Below the pieces are notes generated by a model. The model was given only the letters and a program-made list of their open reading frames with translations, did not search any database and had not been told where the DNA came from. From Hydractinia symbiolongicarpus (lineage: Eukaryota > Cnidaria > Hydrozoa > Anthoathecata > Hydractiniidae), in assembly GCF_029227915.1 (NCBI RefSeq), contig NC_079880.1, forward strand, positions 4,838,001 to 4,902,000: a DNA stretch of 64,000 nt, read 5' to 3'. How positions within the stretch are numbered: position 1 is the first letter of the stretch; each line of letters begins with the position of its first letter. Shown here piece after piece: positions 1-13,899 of this stretch. The position numbers were made by a program, and so were the translations under genes.

Positions 1-3000
1 AGACGCTGAATAAAAGAAGTTTAATCGCCGGCAAACGAAAACCCGCGATTTCCCGTAAATCCCGGCTTCGCCCGAATAGTCAAAAGTATACAAAGAAAGT
101 ACACAGGGAGTAAACTCATTTCCCGAACGATTTTTTAAATTATTATTTCACCACTAAAACGCATGAGACTTGTAGTTCTCAAGAATGTTTTCATTTTTGA
201 TGAGACGCTGAATAAAAGCAGTATAATCGCCGGCAAACGAAAACCCGCGATTTCCCGTAAATCCCGGGCTTGGCACGTATAGTCGAATATATACAAAGAA
301 AGTACCCTGTGAGTAAACTCATTTCCAGAACGATTTTTTAAATTATTTTTTCACCACTAAAACGCATAAGACTTAAAGTTTTCAAAAATGTTTTCATTTT
401 TGATGAGACGCTTAATGAAAGAGGTTTAATCGCCGGCAAACGAAATCCCGCGTTTTCCCGTAAATCCCGGGCTTGGCCCGTATAGTCAAAAGTATACATA
501 GAAAGTACCCAGGGAGTAAACTCATTTCCCGAACGATTTTTTAAATTATTTTTTCACCACTAAAACGCATGAGACTTGTAGTTTTTTAAAAATGTTTTTA
601 TTTTTGATGAGACGCTGAATAAAAGAAGTTTAATCGCCGGCAAACGAAAACCCGCGATTTCCCGTAAATCCCGGGCTTGGCCCGTATAGTCAAAAGTATA
701 AAAAGAAAGTACCCATGGAGTAAACTCATTTCCCGAACGATTTTTTAAATTATTTTTTAACCACTAAAACGCATGAGACTTGTAGTTTTCAAAAATGTTT
801 TCATTTTTGATGAGACGCTTAATGAAAGAGGTTTAATCGCCGGCAAACGAAATCCCGCGTTTTCCCGTAAATCCGGGGCTTGGCCCGTATAGTCGAATGT
901 ATACAAAGAAAGTACCCAGGGAGTAAACTCATTTCCCGAACGATTTTTTAAATTTTTTTTTCACCACTAAAACGCATGAGACTTGTAGTTTTCAAAAATG
1001 TTTTCATTTTTGATGAGACGCTTAATGAAAGAGGGTTAATCGCCGGAAAACGAAAACCCGCGATTTCCCGTAAATCCCGGGCTTGGCCCGTATAGTTGAA
1101 TGTATACAAAGAAAGTACCCTGTGAGTAAACTCATTTCTAGATCGATTTTTTAAATTATTTTTTCACCACTAAAACGCATAAGACTTGTAGTTTTTAAAA
1201 ATGTTTTCATTTTTGATGAGACGCTGAATAAAAGAAGTTTAATCGCCGGCAAATGAAAACCCGCGATTTCCCGTAAATCCCGGCTTGGCCCGTATAGTCA
1301 AAAGTATACAAAGAAAGTACCCAGGGAGTAAACTCATTTCCCGAACGATTTTTTAAATTATTTTTTCACCACTAAAACGCATGAGACTTGTAGTTTTTAA
1401 AAATGTTTTCATTTTTGATGAGACGCTGAATAAAAGAAGTTTAATCGCCGGCAAACGAAAACCCGCGACTTCCCGTAAATCCCGGGCTTGGCCCGTATAG
1501 TCAAAAGTATACAAAGAAAGTACCCGGGGAGTAAACTCATTTCCCAAACGATTTTTTAAATTATTATTTCACCACTAAAACGCATGAGACTTGTAGTTTT
1601 CAAAAGTGTTTTCATTTTTGATGAGACGCTTAATGAAAGAGGTTTAATCGCCGGCAAACGAAAACCCGCGATTTCCCGTAAATCCCGGGCTTGGCCCGTA
1701 TAGTCAAATGTATACAAAGAAAGTACCCTGTGAGTAAACTCATTTCCAGAACGATTTTTTAAATTGTTTTTTCACCACTAAAACGCATAAGACTTGTAGT
1801 TTTTAAAAATGTTTTCATTTTTGATGAGACGCTGAATAAAAGAAGTTTAATCGCCGGCAAACGAAAACCCGCGATTTCCCGTAAATCCCGGCTTGGCCCG
1901 TATAGTCAAAAGTATACAAAGAAAGTACCCAGGGAGTAAACTCATTTCCCGAACGATTTTTTAAATTATTTTTTCACCACTAAAACGCATCAGACTTATA
2001 GTTTTCAAAAATGTTTTCATTTTTGATGAGAAGCTTAATGAAAGAGGTTTAATCGCCGGCAAACGAAATCCCGCGTTTTCCCGTAAATCCGGGGCTTGGC
2101 CGGTATAGTCAAAAGTATACAAAGAAAGTACCCAGGGAGTAAACTCATTTCCCGAACGATTTTTTAAATTATTTTTTCACCACTAAAACGCATGAGACTT
2201 GTAGTTTTCAAAAATGTTTTCATTTTTGATGAGAAGCTTAATGAAAGAAGTTTAATCGCCGGCAAACGAAAACCCGCGATTTCCCGTAAATCCCGGCTTG
2301 GCCCGTATAGTCAAAAGTATACAAAGAAAGTACCCAGGGAGTAAACTCATTTCCCGAACGATTTTTTAAATTATTTTTTCACCACTAAAACGCATCAGAC
2401 TTGTAGTTTTTAAAAATGTTTTCATTATTGATGAGACGCTGAATAAAAGAAGTTTAATCGCCGGCAAACGAAAACCCGCGATTTCCCGTAAATCCTGGAC
2501 TCAGCCCGTATAGTCAAAAGTATACAAAGAAAGTACCCAGGGAGTAAACTCATTTCCCAAACGATTTTTTAAATTATTATTTCACCACTAAAACGCATTA
2601 GACTTGTAGTTCTCAAGAATGTTTTCATTTTTGATGAGACGCTGAATAAAAGCAGTTTAATCGCCGGCAAACGAAAACCCGCGATTTCCCGTAACTCCCG
2701 GGCTTGGCACGTATAGTCGAATGTATACAAAGAAAGTACCCTGTGAGTAAACTCATTTCCAGAACGATTTTTTAAATTATTTTTTCACCACTAAAACGCA
2801 TAAGACTTGTAGTTTTTAAAAATGTTTTCATTTTTGATGAGACGCTGAATAAAAGAAGTTTAATCGCCGGCAAACGAAAACCCGCAATTTCCCGTAAATC
2901 CCGGGCTTGGCCCGTATAGTCAAAAGTATACAAAGAAAGTACCCAGGGAGTAAACTCATTTCCCGAACGATTTTTTAAATTATTTTTTCAACACTAAAAC

Positions 3001-3210
3001 GCATGAGACTTGTAGTTTTCAAATATGTTTTCATTTTTGATGAGACGCTGAAAAAAAAGCAGTTTAATCGCCGGCAAACGAAAACCTGCGATATCCCTAA
3101 ATCCCGGACTCGGCCCGTATAGTCAAAAGTATACAAAGAAAGTACCCAGGGAGTAAACTCAATTCCAGAACGATTTTTTAAATTATTTTTTCACCACTAA
3201 AACGCATGAG

Positions 3211-6200
3211 ACTTGTAGTTTTCAAAAATGTTTTCATTTTTGATGAGACGCTTAATGAAAGAGGTTTAATCGCCGGAAAACGAAAACCCGCGATTTCCCG
3301 TAAATCCCGGGCTTGGCCCGTATAGTTGAATGTATACAAAGAAAGTACCCTGTGAGTAAACTCATTTCTAGAACGATTTTTTAAATTATTTTTTCACCAC
3401 TAAAACGCATAAGACTTGTAGTTTTTAAAAATGTTTTCATTTTTGATAAGACGCTGAATAAAAGAAGTTTAATCGCCGGCAAATGAAAACCCGCGATTTC
3501 CCGTAAATCCCGGCTTGGCCCGTATAGTCAAAAGTATACAAAGAAAGTACCCAGGGAGTAAACTCATTTCCCGAACGATTTTTTAAATTATTTTTTCAAT
3601 ACTAAAACGCATGAGACTTGTAGTTTTCAAAAATGTTTTCATTTTTGATGAGAAGCTTAATGAAAGAGGTTTAATCGCCGGCAAACGAAATCCCGCGTTT
3701 TCCCGTAAATCCCGGGCTTGGCCCGTATAGTCGAATGTATACAAAGAAAGTACCCAGGGAGTAAACTCATTTCCCGAACGATTTTTTAAATTTTTTTTTC
3801 ACCACTAAAACGCATAAGACATGTAGTTTTCAAAATTTGTTTTCATTTTTGATGAGACGCTTAATGAAAGAGGTTTAATCGCCGGAAAACGAAAACCCGC
3901 GATTTCCCGTAAATCCCGGGCTTGGCCCGTGTAGTCGAATGTATACAAAGAAAGTACCCTGTGAGTAAACTCATTTCCAGAACGATTTTTTAAATTATTT
4001 TTTCACCACTAAAACGCATAAGACTTGTAGTTTTTGAAAATGTTTTTATTTTTGATGAGACGCTGAATAAAAGAAGTTTAATCGCCGGCAAACGAAAACC
4101 CGCGATTTCCCGTAAATCCCGGCTTGGCCCGTATAGACAAAAGTATACAAAGAAAGTACCCTGTGAGTAAACTCATTTCCAGAACGATTTTTTAAATTAT
4201 TTTTTCACCACTAAAACGCATAAGACTTGTAGTTTTTAAAAATGTTTTTATTTTTGATGAGACGCTGAATAAAAGAAGTTTAATCGCCGGCAAACGAAAA
4301 CCCGCGATTTCCTGTAAATCCCGGCTTGGCCCGTATAGTCAAAAGTATACAAAGAAAGTACACAGGGAGTAAACTCATTTCCCGAACGATTTTTTAAATT
4401 ATTTTTTCAATACTAACACGCATGAGACTTGTAGTTTTCAAAAATGTTTTCATTTTTGATGAGAAGCTTAATGAAAGAGGTTTAATCGCCGGCAAACGAA
4501 ATCCCGCGTTTTCCCGTAAATCCGGGGCTTGGCCCGTATGGTCAAATGTATACAAAGAAAGTACCCAGGGAGTAAACTCATTTCCCGAACGATTTTTTAA
4601 ATTTTTTTTTCAACACTAAAACGCATGAGACTTGTAGTTTTCAAAAATGTTTTCATTTTTGATGAGACGCTTAATGAAAGAGGTTTAATCGCCGGAAAAC
4701 GAAAACCCGCGATTTCCCGTAAATCCCGGGATTGGCCCGTGTAGTCGAATGGATACAAAGAAAGTACCCTGTGAGTAAACTCATTTCCAGAACGATTTTT
4801 TAAATTATTTTTTCACCACTAAAACGCATAAGATTTGTAGTTTTCAAAAATGTTTTCATTTTTGATGAGACGCTTAATGAAAGAGGTTTAATCGCCGGAA
4901 AACGAAAACCCGCGATTTCCCGTAAATCCCGGGCTTGGCCCGTATAGTTGAATGTATACAAAGAAAGTACCCTGTGAGTAAACTCATTTCTAGAACGATT
5001 TTTTAAATTATTTTTTCACCACTAAAACGTATAAGACTTGTAGTTTTTAAAAATGTTTTCATTTTTGATAAGACGCTGAATAAAAGAAGTTTAATCGCCG
5101 GCAAATGAAAACCCGCGATTTCCCGTAAATCCCGGCTTGGCCCGTATAGTCAAAAGTATACAAAGAAAGTACCCAGGGAGTAAACTCATTTCCCGAACGA
5201 TTTTTTAAATTATTTTTTCAATACTAAAACGCATGAGACTTGTAGTTTTCAAAAATGTTTTCATTTTTGATGAGAAGCTTAATGAAAGAGGTTTAATCGC
5301 CGGCAAACGAAATCCCGCGTTTTCCCGTAAATCCCGGGCTTGGCCCGTATAGTCGAATGTATACAAAGAAAGTACCCAGGGAGTAAACTCATTTCCCGAA
5401 CGATTTTTTAAATTTTTTTTTCACCACTAAAACGCATAAGACATGTAGTTTTCAAAATTTGTTTTCATTTTTGATGAGACGCTTAATGAAAGAGGTTTAA
5501 TCGCCGGAAAACGAAAACCCGCGATTTCCCGTAAATCCCGGGCTTGGCCCGTGTAGTCGAATGTATACAAAGAAAGTACCCTGTGAGTAAACTCATTTCC
5601 AGAACGATTTTTTAAATTATTTTTTCACCACTAAAACGCATAAGACTTGTAGTTTTTGAAAATGTTTTTATTTTTGATGAGACGCTGAATAAAAGAAGTT
5701 TAATCGCCGGCAAACGAAAACCCGCGATTTCCCGTAAATCCCGGCTTGGCCCGTATAGTCAAAAGTATACAAAGAAAGTACCCTGTGAGTAAACTCATTT
5801 CCAGAACGATTTTTTAAATTATTTTTTCACCACTAAAACGCATAAGACTTGTAGTTTTTAAAAATGTTTTTATTTTTGATGAGACGCTGAATAAAAGAAG
5901 TTTAATCGCCGGCAAACGAAAACCCGCGATTTCCCGTAAATCCCGGCTTGGCCCGTATAGTCAAAAGTATACAAAGAAAGTACACAGGGAGTAAACTCAT
6001 TTCCCGAACGATTTTTTAAATTATTTTTTCAATACTAACACGCATGAGACTTGTAGTTTTCAAAAATGTTTTCATTTTTGATGAGAAGCTTAATGAAAGA
6101 GGTTTAATCGCCGGCAAACGAAATCCCGCGTTTTCCCGTAAATCCGGGGCTTGGCCCGTGTGGTCAAATGTATACAAAGAAAGTACCCAGGGAGTAAACT

Positions 6201-6454
6201 CATTTCCCGAACGATTTTTTAAATTTTTTTTCACCACTAAAACGCATGAGACTTGTAGTTTTCAAAAATGTTTTCATTTTTGATGAGACGCTTAATGAAA
6301 GAGGTTTAATCGCCGGAAAACGAAAACCCGCGATTTCCCGTAAATCCCGGGCTTGGCCCGTGTAGTCGAATGTATACAAAGAAAGTACCCTGTGAGTAAA
6401 CTCATTTCCAGAACGATTTTTTAAATTATTTTTTCACCACTAAAACGCATAAGA
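3211..6454 (+). repeat. Higher-order repeat, 8 monomers, period ~1622 bp (two copies)
   Basis: Copy 1 about 3211-4832 and copy 2 about 4833-6454. Rare monomer variants recur at offset 1622: TTGATAAGACG (near 3445 and 5066), CAATACTAAAACG (near 3597 and 5219), CATGTAGTTTTC with AAAATTTG (near 3830 and 5452) and CAATACTAACACG (near 4408 and 6030). The copies differ by a handful of substitutions, for example TATGGTC against TGTGGTC near 4536 and 6158. Boundaries are approximate because every monomer resembles every other. Confidence 0.85.
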
Positions 6455-9400
6455 CTTGTAGTTTTTAAAAATGTTTTTATTTTTGATGAGACGCTGAATA
6501 AAAGAAGTTTAATCGCCGGCAAACGAAAACCCGCGATTTCCCGTAAATCCCGGCTTGGCCCGTATAGTCAAAAGTATACAAAGAAAGTACACAGGGAGTA
6601 AACTCATTTCTCGAACGATTTTTTAAATTATTTTTTCACCACTAAAACGCATGAGACTTGTAGTTTTTAAAAATGTTTTCATTTTTGATGAGACGCTGAA
6701 TAAAAGAAGTTTAATCGCCGGCAAACGAAAACCCGCGATTTCCCGTAAACCCCGGACTCGGCCCGTATAGTCAAAAGTATACAAAGAAAGTACCCTGTGA
6801 GTAAACTCATTTCCAGAACGATTTTTTAAATTATTTTTTCACCACTAAAACGCATAAGACTTGTAGTTTTTAAAAATGTTTTCATTTTTGATGAGACGCT
6901 GAATAAAAGAAGTTTAATCGCCGGCAAACGAAAACCCGCGATTTCCCGTAAATCCCGGCTTAGCCCGTATAGTCAAAAGTATACAAAGAAAGTACCCAGG
7001 GAGTAAACTCACTTCCCGAACGATTTTTTAAATTATTTTTTCACCACTAAAACGCATGAGACTTGTAGTTTTCAAAAATGTTTTCATTTTTGATGAGACG
7101 CTGAATAAAAGAAGTTTAATCGCCGGCAAACGAAAATCCGCGATTTCCCGTAAATCCCAGACTCGGCCCGTATAGTCAAAATTATACAAAGAAAGTACCC
7201 AGGGAGTAAACTAATTTCCCGAACGATTTTTTAAATTATTTTTTCAATACTAAAACGCATGAGACTTGTAGTTTTCAAAAATGTTTTCATTTTTGATGAG
7301 AAGCTTAATGAAAGAGGTTTAATCGCAGGCAAACGAAATCCCGCGTTTTCCCGTAAATCCGGGGCTTGGCCCGTATAGTCGAATGTATACAAAGAAAGTA
7401 CCCAGGGAGTAAACTCATTTCCCGAACGATTTTTTAAATTTTTTTTTCACCACTAAAACGCATAAGACTTGTAGTTTTCAAAAATGTTTTCATTTTTGAT
7501 GAGACGCTTAATGAAAGAGGTTTAATCGCCGGAAAACGAAAACCCGCGATTTCCCGTAAATCCCGGGCTTGGCCCGTGTAGTGGAATGTATACAAAGAAA
7601 GTACCCTGTGAGTAAACTCATTTCCAGAACGATTTTTTAAATTATTTTTTCACCACTAAAACGCATAAGACTTGTAGTTTTTAAAAATGTTTTTATTTTT
7701 GATGAGACGCTGAATAAAAGAAGTTTAATCGCCGGCAAACGAAAACCCGCGATTTCCCGCAAATCCCGGGCTTGGCCCGTATAGTCAAAAGTATACAAAG
7801 AAAGTACACAGGGAGTAAACTCATTTCCCGAACGATTTTTTAAATTATTTTTTCACCACTAAAACGGATGAGACTTGTAGTTCTCAAGAATGTTTTCATT
7901 TTTGATGAGACGCTGAATAAAAGCAGTATAATCGCCGGCAAACGAAAACCCGCGATTTCCCGTAAATCCCGGGCTTGGCACGTATAGTCGAATGTATACA
8001 AAGAAAGTACCCTGTGAGTAAACTCATTTCCCAAACGATTTTTTAAATTATTTCTTCACCACTAAAACGCATGAGACTTGTAGTTTTCAAATATGTTTTC
8101 ATTTTTGATGAGACGCTGAAAAAAAGCAGTTTAATTGCCGGCAAACGAAAACCTGCGATATCCCTAAATCCCGGACTCGGCCCGTATAGTCAAAAGTATA
8201 CAAAGAAAGTACCCAGGGAGTAAACTCATTTCCAGAACGATTTTTTAAATTATTTTTTCACCACTAAAACGCATAAGACTTGTAGTTTTTAAAAATGTTT
8301 TCATTTTTGATGAGACGCTGAATAAAAGAAGTTTAATCGCCGGCAAACGAAAACCCGCGATTTCCCGTAAATCCCGGGCTTGGCCCGTATAGTCAAAAGT
8401 ATACAAAGAAAGTACCCAGGGAGTAAACTCAATTCCCGAACGATTTTTTAAATTATTTTTTCACCACTAAAACGCATGAGACTTGTAGTTTTCAAAAATG
8501 TTTTCATTTTTGATGAGACGCTGAATAAAAGAAGTTTAATCGCCGGCAAACGAAAACCCGCGATTTCCCGTAAATCACGGGCTTGGCCCGTATAGTCGAA
8601 TGTATACAAAGAAAGTACCTTGTGAGTAAACTCATTTCCAGAACGATTTTTTAAATTATTTTTACACCACTAAAACGCATAAGACTTGTAGTTTTTAAAA
8701 ATGTTTTTATTTTTGATGAGACGCTGAATAAAAGAAGTTTAATCGCCGGCAAACGAAAACCCGCGATTTCCCGCAAATCCCGGGCTTGGCCCGTATAGTC
8801 AAAAGTATACAAAGAAAGTACACAGGGAGTAAACTCATTTCCCGAACGATTTTTTAAATTATTTTTTCACCACTAAAACGCATGAGACTTGTAGTTTTCA
8901 AAAATGTTTTCATTTTTGATGAGACGCTGAATAAAAGAAGTTTAATCGCCGGCAAACGAAAACCCGCGATTTCCCGTAAATCCTGGACTCAGCCCGTATA
9001 GTCAAAAGTATACAAAGAAAGTACCCAGGGAGTAAACTCATTTCCCAAACGATTTTTTAAATTATTATTTCACCACTAAAACGCATGAGACTTGTAGTTC
9101 TCAAGAACGTTTTCATTTTTGATGAGACGCTGAATAAAAGCAGTATAATCGCCGGCAAACGAAAACCCGCGATTTCCCGTAAATCCCGGGCTTGGCACGT
9201 ATAGTCGAATATACAAAGAAAGTACCCTGTGAGTAAACTCATTTCCAGAACGATTTTTTAAATTATTTTTTCACCACTAAAACACATAAGACTTGTAGTT
9301 TTTAAAAATGTTTTCATTTTTGATGAGACGCTGAATAAAAGAAGTTTAATCGCCGGCAAACGAAAACCCGCGATTTCCCGTAAATCCCGGCTTGGCCCGT

Positions 9401-12400
9401 ATAGTCAAAAGTATACAAAGAAATTACCCAGGGAGTAAACTCATTTCCCGAACAATTTTTTAAATTATTTTTTCACCACTAAAACGCATGAGACTTGTAG
9501 TTTTCAAATATGTTTTCATTTTTGAAGAGACGCTGAAAAAAAGCAGTTTAATCGCCGGCAAACGAAAACCTGCGATATCCCTAAATCCCGGACTCGGCCC
9601 GTATAGTCAAAAGTATACAAAGAAAGTACACAGGGAGTAAACTCATTTCCAGAACGATTTTTTAAATTATTTTTTCACCACTAAAACGCATGAGACTTGT
9701 AGTTTTCAAAAATGTTTTCATTTTTGATGAGACGCTGAATAAAAGAAGTTTAATCGCCGGCAAACGAAAACCCGCGATTTCCCGTAAATCCTGGACTCAG
9801 CCCGTATAGTCAAAAGTATACAAAGAAAGTACCCAGGGAGTAAACTCATTTCCCAAACAATTTTTTAAATTATTATTTCACCACTAAAACGCATGAGACT
9901 TGTAGTTCTCAAGAATGTTTTCATTTTTGATGAGACGCTGAATAAAAGCAGTATAATCGCCGGCAAACGAAAACCCGCGATTTCCCGTAAATCCCGGGCT
10001 TGGCACGTATAGTCGAATGTATACAAAGAAAGTACCCTTTGAGTAAACTCATTTCCAGAACGATTTTTTAAATTATTTTTTCACCACTAAAACGCATAAG
10101 ACTTGTAGTTTTTAAAAATGTTTTCATTTTTGATGAGACGCTGAATAAAAGAAGTTTAATCGCCGGCAAACGAAAACCCGCGATTTCCCGTAAATCCCGG
10201 CTTGGCCCGTATAGTCAAAAGTATACAAAGAAATTACCCAGGGAGTAAACTCATTTCCCAAACGATTTTTTAAATTATTTCTTCACCACTAAAACGCATG
10301 AGACTTGTAGTTTTCAAATATGTTTTCATTTTTGATGAGACGCTGAAAAAAAGCAGTTTAATTGCCGGCAAACGAAAACCTGCGATAACCCTAAATCCCG
10401 GACTCGGCCCGTATAGTCAAAAGTATACAAAGAAAGTACCCAGGGAGTAAACTCATTTCCAGAACGATTTTTTAAATTATTTTTTCACCACTAAAACGCA
10501 TAAGACTTGTAGTTTTTAAAAATGTTTTCATTTTTGATGAGACGCTGAATAAAAGAAGTTTAATCGCCGGCAAACGAAAACCCGCGATTTCCCGTAAATC
10601 CCGGGCTTGGCCCGTATAGTCAAAAGTATACAAAGAAAGTACCCAGGGAGTAAACTCAATTCCCGAACGATTTTTTAAATTATTTTTTCACCACTAAAAC
10701 GCATGAGACTTGTAGTTTTCAAAAATGTTTTCATTTTTGATGAGACGCTGAATAAAAGAAGTTTAATCGCCGGCAAACGAAAACCCGCGATTTCCCGTAA
10801 ATCACGGGCTTGGCCCGTATAGTCGAATGTATACAAAGAAAGTACCTTGTGAGTAAACTCATTTCCAGAACGATTTTTTAAATTATTTTTTCACCACTAA
10901 AGCGCATAAGACTTGTAGTTTTTAAAAATGTTTTCATTTTTGATGAGACGCTGAATAAAACAAGTATAATCGCCGGCAAACGAAAACCCGCGATTTCCCG
11001 AAAATCCCGGGCTTGGCACGTATAGTCGAATGTATACAAAGAAAGTACCCTGTGAGTAAACTCATTTCCAGAACGATTTTTTAAATTATTTTTTCACCAC
11101 TAAAACGCATAAGACTTAAAGTTTTCAAAAATGTTTTCATTTTTGATGAGACGCTTAATGAAAGAAGTTTAATCGCCGGCAAACGAAAACCCGCGATTTC
11201 CCGTAAATCCCGGCTTGGCCCGTATAGTCAAAAGTATACAAAAAAATTACCCAGGGAGTAAACTCATTTCCCGAACGATTTTTTAAATTATTTTTTCACC
11301 ACTAAAACGCATGAGACTTGTAGTTTTCAAATATGTTTTCATTTTTGATGAGACGCTGAAAAAAAGCAGTTTAATCACCGGCAAACGAAAACCTGCGATA
11401 TCTCTAAATCCCGGACTCGGCCCGTATAGTCAAAAGTATACAAAGAAAGTACCCAGGGAGTAAACTCATTTCCAGAACGATTTTTTAAATTATTTTTTCA
11501 CCACTAAAACGCATAAGACTTGTAGTTTTTAAAAATGTTTTTATTTTTGATGAGACGCTGAATAAAAGAAGTTTAATCGCCGGCAAACGAAAACCCGCGA
11601 TTTCCCGTAAATCCTGGGCTTGGCCCGTATAGTCAAAAGTATACAAAGAAAGTACCCAGGGAGTAAACTCATTTCCCGAACGATTTTTTAAATTATTTTT
11701 TCACCACTAAAACGCATGAGACTTGTAGTTTTCAAAAATGTTTTCATTTTTGATGAGACGCTGAATAAAAGAAGTTTAATCGCCGGCAAACGAAAACCCG
11801 CGATTTCCTGTAAATCACGGGCTTGGCCCGTATAGTCGAATGTATACAAAGAAAGTACCCTGTGAGTAAACTCATTTCCAGAACGATTTTTTAAATTATT
11901 TTTTCACCACTAAAACGCATAAGACTTGTAGTTTTTAAAAATGTTTTCATTTTTGATGAGACGCTGAATAAAAGAAGTTTAATCGCCGGCAAACGAAAAC
12001 CCGCGATTTCCCGTAAATCCCGGCTTCGCCCGAATAGTCAAAAGTATACAAAGAAAGTACACAGGGAGTAAACTCCTTTCCGAACGATTTTTTAAATTAT
12101 TTTTTCACCACTAAAACGCATGAGACTTGTAGTTTTCAAAAATGTTTTCATTTTTGATGAGACGCTGAATAAAAGAAGTTTAATCGCCGGCAAACGAAAA
12201 CCCGCGATTTCCCGTAAATCCTGGACTCAGCCCGTATAGTCAAAAGTATACAAAGAAAGTACCCAGGGAGTAAACTCATTTCCCAAACGATTTTTAAAAT
12301 TATTATTTCACCACTAAAACGCATGAGACTTGTAGTTCTCAAGAATGTTTTCATTTTTGATGAGACGCTGAATAAAAGCAGTATAATCGCCGGCAAACGA

Positions 12401-13899
12401 AAACCCGCGATTTCCCGTAAATCCCGGGCTTGGCACGTATAGTCGAATGTATACAAAGAAAGTACCCTGTGAGTAAACTCATTTCCAGAACGATTTTTTA
12501 AATTATTTTTTCACCACTAAAACGCATGAGACTTGTAGTTTTCAAAAATGTTTTTATTTTTGATGAGACGCTGAATAAAAGAAGTTTAATCGCCGGCAAA
12601 CGAAAACCCGCGATTTCCCGTAAATCCCGGGCTTGGCCCGTATAGTCAAAAGTATACATAGAAAGTACCCAGGGAGTAAACTCATTTCCCGAACGATTTT
12701 TTAAATTATTTTTTCACCACTAAAACGCATGAGACTTGTAGTTTTCAAAAATGTTTTTATTTTTGATGAGACGCTGAATAAAAGAAGTTTAATCGCCGGC
12801 AAACGAAAACCCGCGATTTCCCGTAAATCCCGGGCTTGGCCCGTATAGTCAAAAGTATACAAAGAAAGTACCCATGGAGTAAACTCATTTCCCGAACGAT
12901 TTTTTAAATTATTTTTTAACCACTAAAACGCATGAGACTTGTAGTTTTCAAAAATGTTTTCATTTTTGATGAGACGCTTAATGAAAGAGGTTTAATCGCC
13001 GGCAAACGAAATCCCGCGTTTTCCCGTAAATCCGGGGCTTGGCCCGTATAGTCGAATGTATACAAAGAAAGTACCCAGGGAGTAAACTCATTTCCCGAAC
13101 GATTTTTTAAATTTTTTTTTCACCACTAAAACGCATGAGACTTGTAGTTTTCAAAAATGTTTTCATTTTTGATGAGACGCTTAATGAAAGAGGTTTAATC
13201 GCCGGAAAACGAAAACCCGCGATTTCCCGTAAATCCCGGGCTTGGCCCGTATAGTTGAATGTATACAAAGAAAGTACCCTGTGAGTAAACTCATTTCTAG
13301 AACGATTTTTTAAATTATTTTTTCACCACTAAAACGCATAAGACTTGTAGTTTTTAAAAATGTTTTCATTTTTGATGAGACGCTGAATAAAAGAAGTTTA
13401 ATCGCCGGCAAACGAAATCCCGCGATTTCCCGTAAATCCCGGCTTGGCCCGTATAGTCAAAAGTATACAAAGAAAGTACCCAGGGAGTAAACTCATTTCC
13501 CGAACGATTTTTTAAATTATTTTTTCACCACTAAAACGCATAAGACTTGTAGTTTTTAAAAATGTTTTCATTTTTGATGAGACGCTGAATAAAAGAAGTT
13601 TAATCGCCGGCAAACGAAAACCCGCGATTTCCCGTAAATCCCGGCTTGGCCCGTATAGTCAAAAGTATACAAAGAAAGTACCCAGGGAGTAAACTCATTT
13701 CCCGAACGATTTTTTAAATTATTTTTTCACCACTAAAACGCATCAGACTTGTAGTTTTCAAAAATGTTTTCATTTTTGATGAGAAGCTTAATGAAAGAGG
13801 TTTAATCGCCGGAAAACGAAATCCCGCGATTTCCCGTAAATCCCGGGTTTGGCCCGTATAGTCGAATATATACAAAGAAAGTACCCAGGGAGTAAACTC